A stretch of 6,010 nucleotides of DNA from an uncultured Mycoplasmatales bacterium. GTDB taxonomy: Bacteria > Bacillota_I > Bacilli_A > Mycoplasmatales > Mycoplasmoidaceae. The position numbers and the translations under genes were made by a program. The notes beneath the pieces were generated by a model. The model searched no databases. It had not been told where the DNA came from and worked only from the letters and a program-made list of their open reading frames with translations. Shown piece after piece: positions 1 through 5,227 of this stretch. How positions within the stretch are numbered: the stretch's first letter is position 1; every line of letters starts with the position of its first letter. The stretch spans positions 1-6,010 of the forward strand of contig CAJTRF010000047.1 in the NCBI GenBank assembly GCA_910578525.1. The letters are read 5' to 3'.

Positions 1-444
1 CTAATAGCTTCTAAAACTGGAATAACCATAAATAAACTTAAAGGTTCCAGTACTGGAGGATTAAATGCAAACACCAGTCAAGCTGAAAGTGATAAAAACT
101 TTGTGGATAAGATAGAGACCATTAGACAATCTCTAGTAAAGGACAAACTGCTACAAATGTATAGAATATTAGCTAATACTATGGTAGACAACAATAATCT
201 ATTAAATACCATTAGTTTTGACTATGAATTTAATCCTCTATTCAATCTTTCCGAAAGAGAAATAGCAGAAACCATAAATATAAATCTAGACATAGCAACA
301 AAACTAGAACAATTGGGAGTAGAACCGGAGCAATGTATCAAATGGTTAAAGTCTAACAAAACAAATAATATGGAAACAATAGAAATAGAAGAAGAACAAA
401 ACAATAATAATGATAATCTTGAACAATTATTTCAATCTAATTGA
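1..444 (+). CDS. phage portal protein, DUF1073-type, C-terminal part (5' end outside window)
   Basis: Frame 1 is open from the first base, so the gene starts upstream; the GTG at 103 is internal. The visible 147 residues contain GSSTGGLNA followed by acidic/polar residues and an amphipathic helix (FVDKIETIRQSLVKDKLLQMY), then FEFNPL-like YEFNPLFNLSEREIAE. This order (GxSxxGLNA, D-I-Q helix, F-FNPL-LSE-E-AE) is what I know from the C-terminal half of DUF1073 phage portal proteins, the dodecameric ring through which DNA enters the capsid. The last 25 or so residues are an acidic, Asn/Gln-rich low-complexity tail. The stop TGA at 442-444 lies inside the next gene, which starts 35 bases earlier in another frame, so the two are probably translationally coupled. 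The position directly before head-morphogenesis genes fits. The family assignment rests on motif memory, not on a search. Confidence 0.8.
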   Translation, partial: LIASKTGITINKLKGSSTGGLNANTSQAESDKNFVDKIETIRQSLVKDKLLQMYRILANTMVDNNNLLNTISFDYEFNPLFNLSEREIAETININLDIATKLEQLGVEPEQCIKWLKSNKTNNMETIEIEEEQNNNNDNLEQLFQSN

Positions 445-1321
445 TAACAACAATAGTAATACCATTCTTATCTATAATGGTGGAGAAGGTTCAGGAAACT
501 TTGACCATGAAGGAAGACCAGGAAAGGTAGGAGGAAGTAAAAAAGATAAGAATAACTTTGTAAAGATACCACCTACTTTTGATAGACCTGGAGAAAGAAA
601 AAAGAAATTAAAAGATAAACTTAAAGCTTTAGAAGGTTTAAAAGTTAAAGCTATTGAAAAAGGTAATCTTACTGAAGAGATTAAATCAAATGTAGAGAAT
701 CCTGTATCAGCTATCAAAGACATCTTTGCTGAAGTTAGTACTACTTCTTCTTCTAGAGAAGATACAAATAAACCTACTAAACCAAGTTATGTAGAATCTC
801 TAACACCTACCAAAAAGAAAGAGTCTTATCTGGATAGAGAACTAAAAGATAGAGCAAAGATAGAAGGAAAGACAGTAGAAGAATTAAGATTAGCTGTTAG
901 CAAAAAAGCAGAAAAAGAAAAATACATAAGAGAACATGGGGAAGAGATAATAGCTAAAGCAGAAAATGATACCAGAAGATTAGGTATAGGCCAGGTATCC
1001 TATGGAGCTGTAAATCCCATAGCTGTTGAAGAAATATCAAATACTTTAGTCAAAGCAGTTAATAAGATACCCATATTAGGTAAGACCATAACTTCAGTAT
1101 CCTCTGTATATGGTTTTAGAGATATATTGCATAATACCTATAGTAAATATTATCTACATGATAGATTCTCACCTATAGCTAAGTTCTTAAGATTTATAAA
1201 CTTTCCAGGAGCAAGAAAGAAAGCTCAAAAAAAGATTAATGAAAAAGTAAACAAGATATTTAATGAAGTTATGGAAGATAGAGAACAAGGTATGATGGCC
1301 ATGAATATGAGTGGAGCTTAG
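410..1321 (+). CDS. phage head protein with GSGNF-type motif, N-terminal part of an amber-interrupted metallopeptidase protein (copy 1)
   Basis: This 303-residue frame opens with a 20-residue lead, then the motif GGEGSGNFDHEGRPGKVGGS at residues 24-43. Versions of this motif (YNGGxGSGNFxHxGRPGxVGGS) recur near the start of phage minor head proteins that carry peptidase or ADP-ribosyltransferase domains; its function is not known to me. Residues 44-190 are Lys/Glu-rich and probably helical. From about residue 200 (NPIAVEEISNTLVKAVNKIP) the protein aligns with the second copy starting at base 2272 (HPIRTDEITQSIVKAYYRYP), the lead-in to the peptidase domain. The frame ends at TAG 1319-1321, but the same frame continues open through 1702 and holds the HELGH motif. 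The true product would therefore be 430 residues plus one decoded at TAG. The ATG at 410 overlaps the portal gene and has only a weak AAGAAG-like upstream sequence, so the start is uncertain. Confidence 0.75.
   Translation: MIILNNYFNLIDNNNSNTILIYNGGEGSGNFDHEGRPGKVGGSKKDKNNFVKIPPTFDRPGERKKKLKDKLKALEGLKVKAIEKGNLTEEIKSNVENPVSAIKDIFAEVSTTSSSREDTNKPTKPSYVESLTPTKKKESYLDRELKDRAKIEGKTVEELRLAVSKKAEKEKYIREHGEEIIAKAENDTRRLGIGQVSYGAVNPIAVEEISNTLVKAVNKIPILGKTITSVSSVYGFRDILHNTYSKYYLHDRFSPIAKFLRFINFPGARKKAQKKINEKVNKIFNEVMEDREQGMMAMNMSGA
1319..1321 (+). other. in-frame amber codon splitting metallopeptidase copy 1
   Basis: TAG follows the codons for SGA and precedes TTA GGT (LG), with the frame open for 127 more codons. 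Aligned with copy 2, SGA-TAG-LG sits opposite SCNYFG, so the amber occupies the place of a tyrosine. A single TAT or TAC to TAG change would explain it. Suppression or a sequencing error are alternatives. Confidence 0.75.
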
Positions 1322-1411
1322 TTAGGTACCTTTGCTCCAACCATAAATGCTATTGTAATTGATGAAGGGTTAACTCATGATTTAGAGAAATGGAAAGTAG
1401 AACATAATACT

Positions 1412-1702
1412 ATGGCTTATAGAGGATTCCATCCTAAAGATAGTGGGGGTATTGAAGGAACAATTAACCATGAATTGGGACATGTTATAGATAATATACT
1501 AGGAGTTAATCGTGACAAAAGAATTAAATATATGTATAAACAAAATCTTAATAATATGTCTAAATATCTATCCGAATATGCCGAAACAAACATAAAGGAA
1601 TTCATAGCAGAAGCATGGGCTGAATATACCACAAGTCCTACCCCTAGAAAACTTGCAACTGCTGTTGGAAAAATAATAGAAAGTAAGTTAAAATATATTT
1701 AA
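1412..1702 (+). CDS. C-terminal HELGH metallopeptidase-like domain of copy 1 (downstream of the amber)
   Basis: This is the same reading frame as 410-1321. The codons at 1322-1411 are also open and belong to the same domain (LGTFAPTINAIVIDEG..., the predicted edge strand before the active-site helix), so the ATG at 1412 is only the first possible restart, with no good ribosome binding site. HELGH is encoded at 1469-1483 (residues 20-24 of this piece): His20 and His24 are the expected zinc ligands and Glu21 the catalytic base of zincin peptidases. A second motif, KEFIAEAWAEY (residues 62-72), supplies Glu residues that could be the third ligand, as in gluzincin-type phage peptidases. Copy 2 has the same two motifs in the same order. 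Expressed alone, this piece would lack the N-terminal half of the fold. A virion-associated or maturation peptidase is an inference from family and position; no substrate can be named. Confidence 0.7.
   Translation: MAYRGFHPKDSGGIEGTINHELGHVIDNILGVNRDKRIKYMYKQNLNNMSKYLSEYAETNIKEFIAEAWAEYTTSPTPRKLATAVGKIIESKLKYI
1570..1628 (+). repeat. 59-bp patch shared by the two metallopeptidase copies (member 1)
   Basis: This stretch matches 2818-2876 at 56 of 59 bases, although the genes around it are strongly diverged. It encodes the LSEYAETNIKEFIAEAW motif region. It looks like a recent gene-conversion tract between the paralogues or a very strongly constrained segment. Confidence 0.8.
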
Positions 1703-1721
1703 GAAGAAAATAAGAATAAAT

Positions 1722-2006
1722 ATGTCTAAGAATAATATATTTACCAGAAAAGATTACACCAGAGAAGCTATCAAAGCTGGATATAAGCTAAAAGCTATAG
1801 ATGATATTATAGATTCATTTCTAGAACTATTTAGAGAATATAATCCTGACTTCAATGAAGATACTTTTGACTATAGATATATACCTCTCCTGAAAGTTCA
1901 ACAAGAAAAAGGATACGGTAAACATCTTACTCAAGAAGATTTAGAAAGACTAAAGAGAAAGGTAGAAGCTAACCCGGAACAGACAGAGCCTGTTATTGTA
2001 AGTTGA
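1722..2006 (+). CDS. small phage protein of unknown function (94 aa)
   Basis: A charged 94-residue protein beginning MSKNNIFTRKDYTREAIKAG, which I do not recognise. It looks largely helical, with an acidic middle (residues 26-50, DDIIDSFLELFREYNPDF) and a basic LTQEDLERLKRKVEA helix near the C-terminus. No transmembrane segment, signal peptide, cysteine pair or catalytic motif is visible. It starts 19 bases after the stop of metallopeptidase copy 1; an AAGAAG at the end of that gene is the only Shine-Dalgarno-like sequence. Its TGA stop (2004-2006) is part of a TTGACA hexamer, the possible -35 of the next gene. Its place between two related peptidase copies suggests a head-module accessory protein, but nothing in the sequence shows a role. 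Confidence 0.65.
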   Translation: MSKNNIFTRKDYTREAIKAGYKLKAIDDIIDSFLELFREYNPDFNEDTFDYRYIPLLKVQQEKGYGKHLTQEDLERLKRKVEANPEQTEPVIVS

Positions 2007-2032
2007 CAACATTATTATACTTATATTATTAT
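2003..2032 (+). promoter_or_regulatory. possible sigma70-type promoter for metallopeptidase copy 2
   Basis: TTGACA at 2003-2008, 18 bases, then TATTAT at 2027-2032. The -35 hexamer contains the TGA stop of the preceding gene. It is followed by an imperfect AT dyad (TATTTCTATAAAAATA) and a GGA just before the ATG at 2056. The surroundings are so AT-rich that a chance -10 is likely; the exact TTGACA is the better part of the evidence. Confidence 0.4.
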
Positions 2033-2055
2033 TTCTATAAAAATATAATGGAAAA

Positions 2056-2556
2056 ATGGAACAGATAGCAGAAGCAAGAAACAGAAGATTTAAATACAGC
2101 AATAACTACTTTCCATATAAGTATAAGACTTTATCTTATATGGAAATAACAAAAGATTATATAGATAATATTGATAATAACCTAACAGAAGAAGAAAGAT
2201 TAGAAATAATACAAATAAATGAGAATATCTTAAAATCTCTTGATATTAAATATGTAGATCTAAAAGGATTACATCCAATTCGAACAGATGAAATAACACA
2301 ATCTATAGTAAAAGCTTATTATAGATATCCAAAGATTATAGAATCTATTGTATGTATCCATACCTCAAGAGAAGAATCCATAAGAAATACATTTGCTAAA
2401 ACATGTTATGATTATATTGTAGAATGGTATAGAATATATAAACCTTCAGTTACTGAAGAAGAACTTAAAACTAAAATAGATGAATATGTTAATAAAAGTG
2501 TAAAAGATAAAATTGATTATGTAATAAATAATAAGGTTTTTTACTGCATCATGTAA
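2056..2556 (+). CDS. metallopeptidase paralogue (copy 2), N-terminal part, frameshifted before the active site
   Basis: This 166-residue frame begins at ATG 2056; the ATG at 2048 is in another frame and hits TAG within six codons. Residues 70-165 align with the region before the HELGH motif in copy 1, including HPIRTDEITQSIVKAYYRYP. It lacks the Gly-rich GSGNF motif of copy 1, so only the peptidase part was copied or kept. The frame ends at TAA 2554-2556, shortly after a run of six T (2537-2542). If one T is removed, reading continues as KVFTASCNYFGNLEE and on through HELGH to the stop at 2977, giving a continuous protein of 306 residues. The present frame is therefore the front half of one broken or slippage-read gene. 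Only a GGA three bases before the ATG could act as a ribosome binding site, which is poor. Confidence 0.7.
   Translation: MEQIAEARNRRFKYSNNYFPYKYKTLSYMEITKDYIDNIDNNLTEEERLEIIQINENILKSLDIKYVDLKGLHPIRTDEITQSIVKAYYRYPKIIESIVCIHTSREESIRNTFAKTCYDYIVEWYRIYKPSVTEEELKTKIDEYVNKSVKDKIDYVINNKVFYCIM
2537..2542 (+). other. T6 run at the frameshift in metallopeptidase copy 2
   Basis: GGTTTTTTACTGC carries six T. Five T would join the 2056 frame to the HELGH-encoding frame without any other change. It could be an indel in a decaying gene, a homopolymer sequencing error, or a transcriptional slippage site. The sequence alone cannot decide. Confidence 0.6.
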
Positions 2557-2728
2557 TTATTTTGGAAATTTAGAAGAAGACAAAATACCTATACAAAATG
2601 TTATAGTATATAGAATATATAATAATGTAGTTAATTATTACAAAGATAATTATGATTCTGTTAAAAATAAATATCATCCTGACAAGGTATATGGAGAAAC
2701 TGGTAATACAATTCATGAACTAGGTCAT

Positions 2729-2977
2729 GTGATTAATAATATGTTAGCCATAGATAAACTAGATGAAATAAAGAATCTCTATAACACTAACAATAATAAA
2801 AATATGAAAGAGTTACTATCAGAATATGCCGAAACAAACATAAAGGAATTTATAGCAGAAGCATGGTCTGAATATATACTAAATAATAATCCAAGAGAAC
2901 TATCAATTAAAGTTGGTGATATAATTGATAGAGAATATAGAAATAAATTTGGAAGTATTATACATAAAAGTTTTTAA
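2729..2977 (+). CDS. metallopeptidase copy 2, C-terminal part (frame open from about 2528)
   Basis: The coding frame is open from 2528 and encodes IHELGHVINN with the HELGH codons at 2714-2728; the GTG at 2729 is simply the valine after HELGH and is an unlikely real start. Downstream, LLSEYAETNIKEFIAEAWSEY (bases 2815-2877) repeats the second motif of copy 1, and NPRELSIKVGDIID matches TPRKLATAVGKIIE. The two zinc-ligand histidines, the catalytic Glu and the distal Glu-rich helix are thus all kept, despite the frameshift upstream. The TAA stop (2975-2977) shares its last base with the ATG of the minor head gene (TAATG), so translation reaching this stop would be expected to feed the next gene. 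That gives a reason to keep this end of the gene intact. Confidence 0.65.
   Translation: MINNMLAIDKLDEIKNLYNTNNNKNMKELLSEYAETNIKEFIAEAWSEYILNNNPRELSIKVGDIIDREYRNKFGSIIHKSF
2818..2876 (+). repeat. 59-bp patch shared by the two metallopeptidase copies (member 2)
   Basis: Partner of 1570-1628, in direct orientation 1248 bases away, with three substitutions. Two are synonymous third-position changes (Ser TCC/TCA, Phe TTC/TTT) and one changes Ala to Ser. Confidence 0.8.
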
Positions 2978-3771
2978 TGAAAGGTCTAAAAAAGTTAGCT
3001 AAAGAAGTAAAACTTAAAGCTAAAACTAAATATAAATATAGAAATAATCTCAAGAGATTAGTTAAAGCTATGTTTAGAAGTTTAAAGATAGAAGTAATTA
3101 ATAACTATAAGGATTATAATAGTATAGAATTAATGAAAGATCTATTAGATACACTTGCCATAAGATACAGAGATATATTCCAAGAACAATCTAGATATTT
3201 AGTCAATGATCTAATTAGAGATATAGAATATGATATTAGTAGTTTCTATATAAATTATGATAATGATAGATATAAAGATATAATAGAACCCATTATAGAA
3301 AATAATGTTAATCTAATAACAAATCTATCAGATGAAGTTATGTTTAGAATTAAGGAATCTGTTTATGAATCTATAACTGCTAACGATAATACAAAATCTT
3401 TATACAATAGAATAGTTAATTTAGAAAATATAACCTCCAAAAGAGCAAAACTAATAGCAAGAGACCAAACGGCTAAGATATTCTCCGATATAAATATTCA
3501 TAATCAACAGCAGTCAGGTATAGAATACTTCCTTTGGCAAACAGCTAATGATGAAAGAGTTTCAACAGGTAAAGGAGGACATAAACAATTACATAATAAG
3601 ATATATAAGTATAATGATAAATCCAACTATCCTATCATAGATGCTAAAGGAACCAGAGGTCTTCCAGCTCAAAGAGTCAATTGTAGGTGTACTGCCATAC
3701 CTGTTGTACTAGAGAAAGGATATAAATTAAAACAGAAAAAAGATGGAGATTATGAGGTAGTTAGAACTTGA
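2977..3771 (+). CDS. phage minor head protein, Mu gpF / SPP1 gp7 family
   Basis: A 264-residue protein, about the length of a short member of this family. The N-terminal 130 residues are basic then helical; the conserved Phage_Mu_F domain occupies about residues 150-243. Visible family hallmarks are RAKLIARDQT (156-165), GIEYFLWQTANDERV (181-195, the Y-x-W-x(6)-R pattern), GHKQLHNKIY (201-210, the H-x-x-L-H-x-K-I pattern) and NCRCTAIPV (235-243, the PGxxxNCRCxxxPV ending, here with LPAQRV in place of PG). Such proteins sit inside the capsid near the portal in a few copies and are needed for head assembly or DNA delivery. Its ATG overlaps the TAA of the preceding peptidase gene (TAATG), implying coupled translation. 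Its TGA stop lies inside a perfect -35 hexamer. The last 22 codons fall in the 90-bp repeat that recurs at 5163-5252. It is the only intact structural gene in the window. Confidence 0.9.
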   Translation: MKGLKKLAKEVKLKAKTKYKYRNNLKRLVKAMFRSLKIEVINNYKDYNSIELMKDLLDTLAIRYRDIFQEQSRYLVNDLIRDIEYDISSFYINYDNDRYKDIIEPIIENNVNLITNLSDEVMFRIKESVYESITANDNTKSLYNRIVNLENITSKRAKLIARDQTAKIFSDINIHNQQQSGIEYFLWQTANDERVSTGKGGHKQLHNKIYKYNDKSNYPIIDAKGTRGLPAQRVNCRCTAIPVVLEKGYKLKQKKDGDYEVVRT

Positions 3772-3796
3772 CATATTCATAATATTATGCTATAAT
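3707..3796 (+). repeat. 90-bp direct repeat, left copy (end of minor head gene plus promoter)
   Basis: It matches 5163-5252 at 86 of 90 bases with no gaps; all four differences are transitions. It covers the C-terminal codons of the minor head gene (LEKGYKLKQKK...), its TGA stop and the complete -35/-10 promoter. Together with the right copy it frames the 3797-5162 cassette. Confidence 0.93.
3768..3796 (+). promoter_or_regulatory. consensus sigma70 promoter of the accessory cassette
   Basis: TTGACA (3768-3773), exactly 17 bases, TATAAT (3791-3796), with TG one base before the -10 (TGCTATAAT), which is an extended -10. This is a perfect match to the vegetative consensus. The stop codon of the minor head gene (TGA 3769-3771) lies inside the -35. 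It would start RNA near 3803, upstream of the 3837 gene, making the cassette independent of phage late transcription. Confidence 0.85.
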
Positions 3797-3804
3797 TAAT
3801 TAGT

Positions 3805-3824
3805 TATTTTTATATATAAAAATA
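3805..3824 (+). promoter_or_regulatory. 20-bp perfect palindrome just after the cassette promoter
   Basis: TATTTTTATATATAAAAATA reads the same on both strands. It begins about 9 bases after the -10 and ends just before the GGAG of the 3837 gene. It would cover the transcription start, so it could be an operator for a dimeric repressor, or form a 5' hairpin next to the ribosome binding site. High AT content weakens the case. Confidence 0.45.
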
Positions 3825-3826
3825 TT

Positions 3827-3830
3827 GGAG
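3827..3830 (+). promoter_or_regulatory. ribosome binding site GGAG that sets the start at 3837
   Basis: GGAG sits six bases before ATG 3837. A longer frame could begin at TTG 3825, but that codon overlaps the ribosome binding site itself, so ATG 3837 is the better start. Confidence 0.7.
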
Positions 3831-3836
3831 TTAATT

Positions 3837-4034
3837 ATGTATGGATTTAAAGATACTCCTAAAATAATTAGGGAAGTTTATCTAAAAGATAAAGGGGTTT
3901 TGGAAAGAACTTTTAGTAATGGTAAGGTTTACCATGTTTATATGGAAGGTATTCAAACTATAAAGATAGAAGAAGTAACACTACCTAATCTTTTGTTAAA
4001 AGGTAAAGATATTGGTATCAAAAATGATTCATAG
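3837..4034 (+). CDS. small unknown cassette protein (65 aa)
   Basis: It starts at ATG 3837, placed by GGAG six bases upstream and by the consensus promoter at 3768-3796; it ends at TAG. The 65 residues (MYGFKDTPKIIREVYLKDKG...) look like alternating short strands: REVYLKDKGVLERTF, KVYHVYMEGIQTIKIEEVTL. This suggests a small beta-rich domain. There is no signal peptide, membrane helix or cysteine motif. I do not recognise it. As the first gene after the promoter and palindrome it could be a regulator or an immunity or partner protein for the genes after it, but nothing in the sequence shows that. The coding strand is richer in G and T than the A-rich head genes, hinting at a different origin. 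Confidence 0.6.
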   Translation: MYGFKDTPKIIREVYLKDKGVLERTFSNGKVYHVYMEGIQTIKIEEVTLPNLLLKGKDIGIKNDS

Positions 4035-4054
4035 GGTTTTAATGTTCTAGCCAT

Positions 4055-4058
4055 GGAG
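4055..4058 (+). promoter_or_regulatory. ribosome binding site GGAG for the 4066 gene
   Basis: GGAG lies seven bases before ATG 4066. The two small cassette genes both have clear Shine-Dalgarno sequences, unlike most head genes here. Confidence 0.6.
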
Positions 4059-4065
4059 TTTAGTT

Positions 4066-4335
4066 ATGGAAGAAGAGAGTTTAAAAATTGTTAAGGGTAT
4101 TGGGTGTACTTACTATAGTTATGGTGACAATTACTTGGGGAATGGTACTTTATATGTAGTTAATTCAGGTGAAGATACTGAGTATTTCGTTGGTGTGTGT
4201 CTTGACAGCAATAATCAACTTTCTACCTTAAAAGCAACGGGAGAGGGTATATTCAACACTATTATTAATGAAGAAAATAAGGAAGAGGTTATATTTATGC
4301 ACAAAATTGGAAAAAAGTTAGTATATCAGAATTAG
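4066..4335 (+). CDS. small unknown cassette protein (89 aa)
   Basis: The ATG is well placed behind GGAG and follows the 65-aa gene by 31 bases, so the two are probably one transcript. The protein (MEEESLKIVKGIGCTYYSYG...) has an acidic start, a Gly/Tyr/Asn-rich stretch (GCTYYSYGDNYLGNGTLYVV, residues 13-32), then short predicted strands (EYFVGVCLD, EVIFMHKIGKKLVYQ). It resembles a small soluble beta-sandwich or barrel, with Cys14 and Cys45 as its only cysteines. No family is recognised. It has no transmembrane segment. The region is noticeably G/T-rich (GGGTATTGGGTG, CTTGGGGAATGG), unlike the surrounding phage genes. A partner, inhibitor or chaperone of the downstream protease is one possibility, from position only. 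Confidence 0.6.
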   Translation: MEEESLKIVKGIGCTYYSYGDNYLGNGTLYVVNSGEDTEYFVGVCLDSNNQLSTLKATGEGIFNTIINEENKEEVIFMHKIGKKLVYQN

Positions 4336-4424
4336 TTAAAGTTAAGTTAAATACTGTATACAACAAAGGTATAAGGCCTTTTTGGCATTTAAATTGTGAA
4401 GAAGTTGAATGTTTAGCTAGAAAA

Positions 4425-5147
4425 ATGACATCAGAAGATATACAAAATACAGTTAATTTTATTCCAAATTATGAAGAAATAGCAAATATTTTAAAATGTA
4501 AAAATATTTTAGAAGATGAAAGTATTAATCAACTTTTTGGTAATAAAGATTTTTTTCTAACTTCTTTATATATCCCACCACAAATAGATGGTAATACAGG
4601 TCATTTTGCAACAGGGATTATAAAGAAAAATGAACAATCTAGAGCTGAACTCTATGTTTATGATACTGATAATAAAGAGCAAAAAAAACGTGGTTGGTTT
4701 CAAACTGAATGTGGAAGGATACAATATAAACATTTAAATAATTCATCCTTACAAGGTGAAAGTAATTTATGTGGTATTTTTACTGCAAACGCTATATCTT
4801 TGATGGCCACTTATCAAAATTTTGCACAAATAGAACAACTATGTAATTCAAGACAATTTCAACAACAGAATTATGATAATGTAAAATCTTATTTAAAAGG
4901 TCTTGTTGGATTAGATTTAGATCATTTTGTATTGAACGGAGTAGAAAATGGTACACAAGTCACAAAAGGTAGCGGTGTTGGCAGAGTTTTGGTCACACAG
5001 ACAGTATCAAAATCTATTCAACCTAATATTTCTAAAACAACAGATGATATTATTAAAAAAAGAAATCAACAAACTTATGTTGAGAGACTACAACAACAAA
5101 GAAAAAGAGCTAATTCGTTACCTAGTAAGACGTTTCCCTCTCTATGA
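4425..5147 (+). CDS. clan CE cysteine protease-like protein (Ulp1/C48 type), possible effector
   Basis: This 240-residue protein shows the clan CE order His-Asp-Gln-Cys: GHFATGII (His60), LYVYDTDN (Asp80), SLQGESNLCGIF (Gln110 as oxyanion residue, Cys116 as nucleophile), then a helix (TANAISLMATYQN) as after the catalytic Cys in Ulp1 proteases. Spacing H-20-D-30-Q-6-C suits a compact Ulp1-like or YopJ-like fold. Family members cleave SUMO, NEDD8 or ubiquitin, or acetylate host proteins (YopJ); which applies cannot be read here, and Trp after His is replaced by Phe. The C-terminal 70 residues are Gln/Arg/Lys-rich, perhaps a targeting tail. ATG 4425 lacks a ribosome binding site. The same frame is open back to 4281 without ATG, GTG or TTG (…YNKGIRPFWHLNCEEVECLARK), so the gene may have lost its N-terminus or use an unusual start. 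No secretion signal is visible. Confidence 0.6.
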   Translation: MTSEDIQNTVNFIPNYEEIANILKCKNILEDESINQLFGNKDFFLTSLYIPPQIDGNTGHFATGIIKKNEQSRAELYVYDTDNKEQKKRGWFQTECGRIQYKHLNNSSLQGESNLCGIFTANAISLMATYQNFAQIEQLCNSRQFQQQNYDNVKSYLKGLVGLDLDHFVLNGVENGTQVTKGSGVGRVLVTQTVSKSIQPNISKTTDDIIKKRNQQTYVERLQQQRKRANSLPSKTFPSL

Positions 5148-5164
5148 TAACTTGATATATTATA

Positions 5165-5227
5165 CTAGAAAAAGGATATAAACTAAAACAGAAAAAAGAT
5201 GGAGATTATGAGATAGTTAGAATTTGA
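5165..5227 (+). pseudogene. remnant of the 3' end of a minor head gene
   Basis: It encodes LEKGYKLKQKK followed by DGDYEIVRI and TGA, matching the last residues of the intact minor head protein (…DGDYEVVRT) with conservative changes. There is no start, and an in-frame TGA lies at 5153-5155. It is a duplicated or exchanged gene end, left by whatever event placed the cassette here. Confidence 0.85.

Noticed and set aside
103..444. Independent small gene starting at GTG 103
   Set aside because: The frame is open to base 1, and the upstream residues continue the portal motif (GSSTGGLNA), so it is the end of a longer gene.
222..723. Minus-strand frames at 222-404 and 472-723
   Set aside because: They lie opposite recognised genes and show no family features; their hydrophobic residues come from reverse-reading A-rich codons.
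1319..1321. Genome-wide recoding of TAG as an amino acid (as in some gut phages)
   Set aside because: Only one internal TAG is seen, and TAG ends four other plausible genes, including the well-recognised toxin and antitoxin at their normal lengths.
1417..1632. Minus-strand frame opposite the metallopeptidase domain
   Set aside because: It mirrors the HELGH and EFIAEAW coding region and has no support of its own.
3825..3836. TTG start giving a 69-aa product for the first cassette gene
   Set aside because: The TTG overlaps the GGAG that is ideally placed for ATG 3837.
4365..4383. Possible terminator AAAGG-loop-CCTTTTT between the 89-aa gene and the protease
   Set aside because: The stem is only five base pairs, and the region is also open in the protease frame, so it may be old coding sequence.
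4948..5181. Plus-strand 77-aa frame overlapping the end of the cysteine protease gene
   Set aside because: It overlaps the protease for most of its length, has no ribosome binding site, and runs into the repeat in a frame different from the head-gene remnant.
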